The position numbers and the translations under genes are program-made. Below, one piece after another: positions 57,399 to 64,000 of a stretch of 64,000 nt of DNA (position 1 is the stretch's first letter; each line of letters opens with the position of its first letter). The DNA lies in assembly GCA_035549075.1 (NCBI GenBank), contig DASZRT010000069.1, positions 40,655 to 104,654 of the forward strand. The letters run 5' to 3'. The DNA comes from DASZFV01 sp035549075 (lineage in GTDB: Bacteria > Myxococcota_A > Polyangia > Fen-1088). A model generated the notes under the pieces. It made no database searches. It was given only the letters and a program-made list of their open reading frames with translations, and had not been told where the DNA came from.

Positions 57399-57953
57399 TC
57401 AGGTGGACGGCGGAGCCGGCGGGCTGGCCGCGGATTCGCCGCGCCCGCGCACCATCGTCTGCTCGACCTCTTCCATGTCGGCCTCTTGCAGCTCGACGAT
57501 GATCTCGTCGATGTCCGAGAGGTCGGCGAGGACGGTGTTCGCGCGCTGCGGATCGTCGCCGAGCGCGCCGCGATCCGGGCCGCGCCGCTCGCCCACGCGT
57601 CGCTCGCGCGGGAAGATGCGGTGGTCGACCTTCGTGCCGTTGCGCTTGTCGGCCGTGCGGCGATCGCGGCGCAACGCCGTGCGGATGCCGTCGATCGTCG
57701 CCGGGATGTCGTCGAGACGCATGAGCCGCGCCGTGCAGCCGTGGCACAGCGGCAGGCTGCGGCCGTGCAGCTCGACGAGCTTCAGCTGGTCGCGCCGCTT
57801 CTCGAAGCACACCGTGCAAGTCGCGCCGCGTCCCACGGGCCGCGCCTCCGCCCACCGGTTGTAGCAACCCCAGCAGCGGCCGCGCCGCAGCTCCGTGACC
57901 TGAGCGCCGCAGGTCCCGCAGGCCAAGGTCGCTCTTTCGACTTCCACGCTCAT
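57399..57953 (-). CDS. Four-CxxC zinc-ribbon protein of unknown function
   Basis: A 184-residue soluble protein. Residues 12-75 carry four CxxC pairs (CGTC, CWGC, CTVC, CHGC) that can bind two zinc ions. The middle is basic, and the C-terminus is acidic with EIIVELQEADMEEVEQTM. No signal peptide. It may bind nucleic acid or protein. It is divergent from the sigma-54 activator gene at 58055. Confidence 0.65.
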   Translation of the reverse strand: MSVEVERATLACGTCGAQVTELRRGRCWGCYNRWAEARPVGRGATCTVCFEKRRDQLKLVELHGRSLPLCHGCTARLMRLDDIPATIDGIRTALRRDRRTADKRNGTKVDHRIFPRERRVGERRGPDRGALGDDPQRANTVLADLSDIDEIIVELQEADMEEVEQTMVRGRGESAASPPAPPST

Positions 57954-58054
57954 AGACCGAGTGAAACGCCGCCCAGCGGCAGAAGCAAAAAATTGCGCGA
58001 GAAAATCCCTCCGGAAATTTGACTCGTGAGCGCGTGCTATCGTGACCGTTCGCC

Positions 58055-59038
<984 letters not shown>

Positions 59039-59105
59039 GCGTTTTGACGCGTGCGCGCCGCGCCCCTAGAATCCGGCCGCGACGGACACCCCGGCGCCCC
59101 ATGCG

Positions 59106-59645
59106 ATGCCCATCTTCGAGCCCGATGCCCCCCTGTTCCTCGTCGGGTTCATGGCGACCGGCAAGACGACGGTGGGCCGGCTGCTCGCGGCGCGCCTGCG
59201 GTGGGACTTCGAGGACCTCGACGAGATGATCACGCGCGAGGCAGGACGCCCGGTCGCCGATCTCTTCGCCGCCGAGGGCGAGGACGGCTTTCGCGCGCGC
59301 GAGGCGGCGGCGCTGGGGCGCGCGTGCCTCGCGCGGCGCACGATTGTCGCGACGGGCGGCGGCGCCGTCGTTCGCCCGGGCAACCTCGAGGCGATGCTGA
59401 ACGCGGGCCGCGTCGTCGCGCTCACGGCCACGCCCGAAGAGACGGTGCGCCGCGCGCGCGCGGGCCGCGGCCCGGCGCGGCCGCTGCTCGCGGGCGACGA
59501 TCCGCTCGCGCGCGCCAAGGAGCTGCTCGGGGCGCGCGCCGCGCTCTACGAGCGCGCGCACCTCCAGATCGACACGGGTGGACGCGCGCCCGCCGACGTC
59601 GCCGAGCGCATCGTCGCCTGGATGGCGACGGGGGACGCGGCGTGA
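59106..59645 (+). CDS. aroK: Shikimate kinase
   Basis: A 179-residue P-loop kinase that phosphorylates shikimate at position 3. It has the Walker A GFMATGKTTVG, the DLDEMI substrate-binding acidic motif, a middle GGGAV motif and the lid-like arginine-rich segment RRARAGRGPARPLL. It overlaps aroB by four bases (GTGA). The same operon runs on through aroB to accC. Confidence 0.93.
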   Translation: MPIFEPDAPLFLVGFMATGKTTVGRLLAARLRWDFEDLDEMITREAGRPVADLFAAEGEDGFRAREAAALGRACLARRTIVATGGGAVVRPGNLEAMLNAGRVVALTATPEETVRRARAGRGPARPLLAGDDPLARAKELLGARAALYERAHLQIDTGGRAPADVAERIVAWMATGDAA

Positions 59646-60751
59646 CCTCGCCCGTGACCAAGGTCGGCGTCGAGCTGGGGGCGCGGCGGTATGACGTGCT
59701 CATCGGCTCGATCGCGGCTGACGAAGCGGCGGCGGCGATCGTCGCGGCGCTGGGCAACGTCACGGGCGTCGCCGTGCTCGTCGACGAAGCCGTCGCGGCG
59801 AAGTCGCCGCGCGTCGCGCCGCTCGTGGCGGCGCTCGCGTCGCGCGTGGCCAACCTGAAGCGCTTCGATCTGCGCGAGGGTGAATCGTGCAAGACGCTCG
59901 CGGAGATCGAGCGCACGACCGAGTGGCTCGCCGAGCAGGGCTTCGATCGCAAGGGCGCCGTCGTCGGCGTCGGCGGCGGCGCGGCGACGGATCACGCGGG
60001 CTTCGCGGCGGCCGTCTACCTGCGCGGCATCAAGTTCGCGCTGGTCCCGACGACGTTGCTCGCGATGGTCGACGCGTCGGTGGGCGGCAAGACGGCCGTC
60101 GATTTGCCCGCGGGCAAAAACTTGGTCGGTGCGTTTCACCAACCTTCGTCGGTCGTCGCCGATCTCGGGTTCCTCGAGACGCTGCCGGCGCGCGAGGTCC
60201 GCGCGGGCCTCGCCGAGGTGGTGAAGTGCGGCTTCATCGCCGACCCGGCGCTGCTCGACATCCTCGAGACGGCGCCGTCGGGCGATCACTTGCCGCTCGC
60301 GACGCTCGCCGAGGTCGTGACGCGCGCCGTGCGCGTGAAAGCCGAGGTCGTCGCCGAGGACGAGACCGAGGGCGGGCGCCGCGCCATCCTCAACTTCGGC
60401 CACACCGTGGGCCACGCGCTCGAGGCGGCCTCGGGCTACGGGTTGCTGCACGGCGAGGCGGTCGGGCTCGGCATGCTCGCGGCGCTGTCGCTCGGCGAGG
60501 CGCGCGGGCTGGGCACGCCCGCGCTCACGGCGCGCGCCAAGGCGTTGCTCGCGCGCCTTTTGTTGCCGGTCGACCTCGCGCCGCGCCTGTCGGCCGAAGT
60601 CCTCGCGCGCGTCACCGTCGACAAAAAGCGCCGCGGCGGCGCCATCAAGTTCGTGTTCTGCTCGGCGGCGGGGGAGACGAAGCTCGTCGACGTCTCGCCC
60701 GCCGAGATCACGGCCCATTTCCTCGGCGCGTCGGCAGGGCGCGTCGCTTGA
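59642..60751 (+). CDS. aroB: 3-dehydroquinate synthase
   Basis: A 369-residue enzyme of the shikimate pathway, converting DAHP to 3-dehydroquinate with NAD+ and a metal. Metal and substrate motifs are visible: GLAEVVKCGF, LNFGHTVGHALEA and LLHGEAVGLGM. The NAD-binding glycine motif reads GGGAATDHAGFAAA, differing from the usual GGGVxGDLAGF but keeping its Asp. The GTG start overlaps the aroK stop. aroK-aroB is a common pair. Confidence 0.95.
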   Translation: MTSPVTKVGVELGARRYDVLIGSIAADEAAAAIVAALGNVTGVAVLVDEAVAAKSPRVAPLVAALASRVANLKRFDLREGESCKTLAEIERTTEWLAEQGFDRKGAVVGVGGGAATDHAGFAAAVYLRGIKFALVPTTLLAMVDASVGGKTAVDLPAGKNLVGAFHQPSSVVADLGFLETLPAREVRAGLAEVVKCGFIADPALLDILETAPSGDHLPLATLAEVVTRAVRVKAEVVAEDETEGGRRAILNFGHTVGHALEAASGYGLLHGEAVGLGMLAALSLGEARGLGTPALTARAKALLARLLLPVDLAPRLSAEVLARVTVDKKRRGGAIKFVFCSAAGETKLVDVSPAEITAHFLGASAGRVA

Positions 60752-60795
60752 CAGGGTAAATCCCGAACGAGTACAAGCCGGAGGTCCGCAACCCC

Positions 60796-61161
60796 ATGTT
60801 TCGCGACAACATCCAGAAGGTCATCGACAAGCTCGAAGGCGGCATCGCGGGCGTGCTCATGGGCTTCGACGGCATCACGCTCGAGTCCTACGCGAAGCCG
60901 GGCTTCGGCGACTCGCTGCCCGACATCCAGACGCTGGCCGCCGAGTTCGCGCACCTCGTGGCGCAGGCCAAGCGCGCCGTGCAGTCGCTCGACGCGGGCT
61001 CGCTCGCCGAGGTGACGGTGCGCACCGACACCGTCACCGTCGTGTTCGGCGTCGTGAGCGACGACTACTTTCTCGCGTGCGCGATGCTGCCGACGGCGAT
61101 CGCGGGCAAGGCGCGTTACCTCGTGCGAATGGCGGCGCCGAAGCTGCGCGCGGATCTCTAG
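60796..61161 (+). CDS. Roadblock/LC7-like protein
   Basis: A 121-residue alpha/beta protein beginning MFRDNIQKVIDKLEGGIAGVLMGFDGITLESY, which matches the roadblock/LC7 (MglB-like) fold, and ending with a hydrophobic strand and helix. In myxobacteria such proteins regulate small GTPases. No MglA-type GTPase is adjacent. It lies between aroB and accB on the same strand, probably in one operon. Confidence 0.75.
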   Translation: MFRDNIQKVIDKLEGGIAGVLMGFDGITLESYAKPGFGDSLPDIQTLAAEFAHLVAQAKRAVQSLDAGSLAEVTVRTDTVTVVFGVVSDDYFLACAMLPTAIAGKARYLVRMAAPKLRADL

Positions 61162-61178
61162 GAGAGGACGAACACGGA

Positions 61179-61709
61179 ATGAACGGAACGAAGAAGAAGG
61201 CCGGCAAGGCGATCAGCAAGCTGGCGGCGCCGGCTCCGAAGGCCAAGACGATCTCGTCGGCGCTCGATCTCGAGACCGTGCGCGAGCTCGCGCGCATCAT
61301 CGATGAGTTCGGGCTGACCGAGGTCGAGGCCGATCCGTCGGGCCGCGTGCGCGTGCGCCGCGAGCTGGCTGTTCAAGGCGGCGTGGCGGCAGGCGGCCAC
61401 GCCGCTGCCGTCTCTCCCCCGCCGCCCATCGCGCTCGCGCCGGCGCCCACGCCCGAGGTCCCTGCCGACGCGGGCACCTTCATCACGTCGCCGTTCGTCG
61501 GCACGTTCTACCGCGCGCCGTCGCCCGACGCGCCGCCGTTCTCCGAGGTCGGTCAGTCGGTCAAGAAGGGCCAGATCGTCTGCATCGTCGAGGCGATGAA
61601 GCTCATGAACGAGATCGAGGCCGAGTCCGACGGCAAGGTCGTCGAGTTCCTCGTCCAGAACGGCGAGCACATCGAGTACGGCCAGAAGCTCATCCGTTTG
61701 TCGAAGTAG
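61179..61709 (+). CDS. accB: Biotin carboxyl carrier protein of acetyl-CoA carboxylase
   Basis: A 176-residue carrier whose C-terminal biotinyl domain (residues about 95-176) has the lysine in EAMKLMNEI. A Pro/Ala-rich linker precedes it. It carries CO2 on biotin between AccC and the carboxyltransferase for malonyl-CoA synthesis. GGAGAGGA at 61161-61168 fits the ATG at 61179. accC follows after 10 bases. Confidence 0.94.
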   Translation: MNGTKKKAGKAISKLAAPAPKAKTISSALDLETVRELARIIDEFGLTEVEADPSGRVRVRRELAVQGGVAAGGHAAAVSPPPPIALAPAPTPEVPADAGTFITSPFVGTFYRAPSPDAPPFSEVGQSVKKGQIVCIVEAMKLMNEIEAESDGKVVEFLVQNGEHIEYGQKLIRLSK

Positions 61710-61719
61710 CCGCCCCTGA

Positions 61720-63042
61720 ATGTATAAAAAAGTCCTCATTGCCAACCGCGGCGAGATCGCGCTGCGCGTGATCCGCGCCTGCCGCGAGCTCGGCATCAAG
61801 TCGGTCGCCATCCACTCGACGGCCGACGCCGACGCGCTGCACGTCCGCTTCGCCGACGAGAAGGTCTGCGTCGGGCCGGCCTCGGCGCGCGAGAGCTACC
61901 TCAACATCCCGGCGATCATCAGCGCCGCCGAGGTCACGCGCGCCGACGCCGTGCACCCCGGCTACGGCTTCCTCGCCGAGAACGCTCACTTCGCCGAGAC
62001 CGTCGAGCAGTGCGGCCTCGTGTGGATCGGCCCGCAGCCCGAGGTCATGCGCCTCATGGGCGACAAGGTCTCGGCGCGCACGGCGATGACGAAGGCCGGC
62101 GTGCCCATCCTGCCGGGCACGGGCTTCATCGAGACCGATCGCGACGCCGAAGAGGCCGTCGAGCGCATCGGCTTCCCCATCATCATCAAGGCGTCGGCCG
62201 GCGGCGGCGGCCGCGGCATGAAGATCGTCGAGAGCAAGGAGCGCCTGTCGGCGCAGCTCGCGGCGGCGCGCTCCGAGGCGCAGGCCGGCTTCGGCAACCC
62301 TGCCGTCTACCTCGAGCGCTACGTCGGCCGCCCGCGCCACGTCGAGGTGCAGGTGCTGGGCGACGGCACGCGCGCCGTGTCGCTGGGCGAGCGCGAGTGC
62401 TCGATCCAGCGCCGCCACCAGAAGCTCGTCGAGGAGGCGCCCTCGGTCGCGCTCGACGACGATCGCCGCGCCAAGCTGCTCGGCATCGCCCGCAAGGCGA
62501 CCGAGTCGATCGGCTACCAGACCGTCGGCACGCTCGAGTTCCTGCTCGACGAGGACAAGCGCTTCTACTTCATGGAGATGAACACGCGCATCCAGGTCGA
62601 GCACACGGTGACCGAGGAGGTCTTCGGCGTCGATCTCGTGCGCGAGCAGATGAAGCTGGCCGCGGGCGAGTCGCTCAAGCTGCCGAACGACATCCGCCCG
62701 CGCGGCCACTCGATCGAGATGCGCATCAACGCCGAGGATCCCGTGACGTTCGCGCCGTCGCCGGGCCGCATCACCGCCGTCAACCTGCCGGGGGGCCTGG
62801 GCGTCCGCGTCGACACGCACATCTATGCCGGCTACGTCGTGCCGAGCCACTACGACTCGCTGCTCGCGAAGCTCATCGTCAAGGCCGAGAACCGGCCCGC
62901 TGCCCTCGCGCGCATGCGCCGCGCGCTGTCGGAGTTCGTCATCGAGGGGTGCAAGACCAACCTCGACTTCCACCGCCGGCTGCTCGCGAACGCCGAGTAC
63001 GTCGAGGGCCGCATGGACACGCACCTCACCGAGCGCATGTAG
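61720..63042 (+). CDS. accC: Biotin carboxylase of acetyl-CoA carboxylase
   Basis: A 440-residue ATP-grasp enzyme that carboxylates biotin on AccB. It shows the family start KKVLIANRGEIALRVIRACRE, the HPGYGFLAEN motif, the ATP-binding glycine loop ASAGGGGRGMKIV, and EMNTRIQVEHTVTEE. It is complete. accB-accC is the conserved order; accA and accD are not in the window. Confidence 0.96.
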   Translation: MYKKVLIANRGEIALRVIRACRELGIKSVAIHSTADADALHVRFADEKVCVGPASARESYLNIPAIISAAEVTRADAVHPGYGFLAENAHFAETVEQCGLVWIGPQPEVMRLMGDKVSARTAMTKAGVPILPGTGFIETDRDAEEAVERIGFPIIIKASAGGGGRGMKIVESKERLSAQLAAARSEAQAGFGNPAVYLERYVGRPRHVEVQVLGDGTRAVSLGERECSIQRRHQKLVEEAPSVALDDDRRAKLLGIARKATESIGYQTVGTLEFLLDEDKRFYFMEMNTRIQVEHTVTEEVFGVDLVREQMKLAAGESLKLPNDIRPRGHSIEMRINAEDPVTFAPSPGRITAVNLPGGLGVRVDTHIYAGYVVPSHYDSLLAKLIVKAENRPAALARMRRALSEFVIEGCKTNLDFHRRLLANAEYVEGRMDTHLTERM

Positions 63043-63051
63043 CGTAAACTC

Positions 63052-64000
63052 GTGGCCGGGGTGGCCACGAACAAAGAGAAGGCCCTCGCGGCGGCGCAGA
63101 AGTTCCTCGACCGCGGGCAGCCCGATCGCGCGCTGACCGAGTTCGCGCACGTCGTTCAGGAAGACCCGAGCGACACGCGCACCTGGCTCAAGATGGCCGA
63201 GATCTACGCGCGGCGCGGGCAGGCGCAGCAGGCGCGCGACATCTACCTGCGCACGGGCGCCGTCTACGTCGAGCAGGGCGCGCTGCAGAAGGCGATCGCC
63301 GTCTACAAGAACGCGCTCAAGCTCGCGCCGGGGCACGCCGACGACCACCTCAAGCTCGCGGCGATCTTCCGGCGCGTGGGCCAGCTCGGGGACGCCGTGC
63401 AGCAGCTCGGGCTCGCGGCGGCGGCGTTTCAGAAAGCGGGGCGCCCGGCCGACGCGCTGCCGCCGCTGCGCCAGATCGTCGAGCTCGGGCCCGAGCGCGT
63501 CGCCGCGCGCATCCAGCTGGCGGAGATGGCGTCGCAGGCGGGCGCGATCCACGAGGCGATCCGCGAGCTCACGAAGGCCGCGACCTTCTTGAAGACGCGC
63601 GGGCGCACCGACGAATGGGTGCGCGTCGTCGAGCGCTTGCTGTTCCACGCGCCCGACAACTTCGACCACGCGCGCGAGCTGGCGGCGGTCTACGTCGGGC
63701 GCGGCAAGCCGCGGCAAGCGCTCGCGAAGCTGCAGGGCGCCGCCAAGGTCGCGCCGCGCGATCCGCGCAACGTCGAGCTCGTCGCGCTCGCGCTCGAGCA
63801 GCTCGATCCGCCCAAGGCGCGCTCGATCTGGACCGAGCTCGCCGAGCTGCACGACGAGGCGGGGCGCGCGGGCCCGCGCGACGCCGCCGTGCGCGCCGCG
63901 CTCGCGCTCGATCCCGCCGACGAGGCCGCGCTCGCGCTCGCGCATCGGTGGGGCTTGCTCGGGTCGGCCGGCCCCGCGCTCGGCTCGGCGTCGGTGCCCG
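63052..64000 (+). CDS. TPR-repeat protein, runs off the window
   Basis: A reading frame from the GTG at 63052 (or 63061) to the end of the window with no stop. It begins with KEKALAAAQKFLDRGQPDRALTEFAHVV and continues in TPR-like helical pairs (for example GALQKAIAVYKNALKLAPGHADDHLKLA). No other domain is seen in the visible 316 residues. It follows accC by 9 bases, so it is probably in the same operon. Its function is unknown. Confidence 0.8.
   Translation, partial: MAGVATNKEKALAAAQKFLDRGQPDRALTEFAHVVQEDPSDTRTWLKMAEIYARRGQAQQARDIYLRTGAVYVEQGALQKAIAVYKNALKLAPGHADDHLKLAAIFRRVGQLGDAVQQLGLAAAAFQKAGRPADALPPLRQIVELGPERVAARIQLAEMASQAGAIHEAIRELTKAATFLKTRGRTDEWVRVVERLLFHAPDNFDHARELAAVYVGRGKPRQALAKLQGAAKVAPRDPRNVELVALALEQLDPPKARSIWTELAELHDEAGRAGPRDAAVRAALALDPADEAALALAHRWGLLGSAGPALGSASVP

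Noticed and set aside
60018..60036. Possible inactivation of AroB because of GGGAATDHAGF
   Set aside because: The conserved Asp and the glycines are retained, and all metal and substrate motifs are intact, so the enzyme is probably active.

Overview
The window is one contiguous, very GC-rich stretch of bacterial chromosome with strong G/C third-position bias, densely coding, with no rRNA, tRNA or CRISPR array that I can see. The gene content points to a myxobacterium-like member of the Myxococcota (old Deltaproteobacteria). The signs are Ser/Thr kinases carrying PEGA or TPR domains, a large Rhs/YD-repeat protein, and cell-surface proteins with Gly/Ser/Thr-rich linkers ending in a Cys-transmembrane-Arg tail of the MYXO-CTERM type. 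A split PNPOx/GAF/winged-helix regulator and TopA with a Lys/Ala-rich tail fit the same picture. The taxonomic call is an inference from content, not from a marker gene. || Layout. 1-5309 (minus): an inward-rectifier K+ channel (cut by the window edge) coupled to a glycosyltransferase, then a siroheme nitrite/sulfite reductase with a small companion, then a TMEM175-type channel. 5426-9351: a c-type cytochrome, a redox/flavin cluster (PNPOx-GAF-DNA-binding protein plus PNPOx) divergent from a hemerythrin, and a DUF3788-like protein. 9351-13506: DedA, AsnRS, an MFS transporter and a membrane-anchored unknown. 13511-16805 (minus): an operon pirin, EVE, VOC, ferredoxin, porin-like. 16981-18562: Spy-like protein and HtrA protease, separated by a perfect UUCG terminator. 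|| 18600-24600 is the accessory region. It holds a 5'-truncated, once-frameshifted Rhs gene with a C-terminal tip of lower GC bias, an overlapping candidate immunity gene, a truncated IS1182-like transposase and a DUF6984-like small gene. 24615-29504: an M50 protease, a CxxCH surface protein, a branched-chain aminotransferase, and a decayed MNT/HEPN module. 29595-34536: zinc-ribbon/PH protein and two divergent Ser/Thr kinases. 34553-36983: SDR and a cellulose-synthase-like glycosyltransferase. || 37287-50822 is mostly housekeeping: thioredoxin, hemX-hemA-hemC, cytochrome P460, dprA, topA, a surface carbohydrate-binding-like protein, a RumA-type methyltransferase, xerC and hslVU. 50819-57346 (minus): an ECF sigma factor with its likely regulator, an outer-membrane-like protein and a lipoprotein, followed by a run of exported Gly/Thr/Asp-rich lipoproteins and surface proteins. 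57399-64000: a zinc-ribbon protein, a sigma-54 activator, then aroK-aroB-roadblock-accB-accC and a TPR protein that runs off the end. || The strongest candidates for something undescribed are the Rhs tip/immunity pair (22756-23553), the PNPOx-GAF-wHTH regulator with its divergent hemerythrin and shared palindrome (6079-8719), and the ECF sigma operon with an atypical partner (50819-54013).
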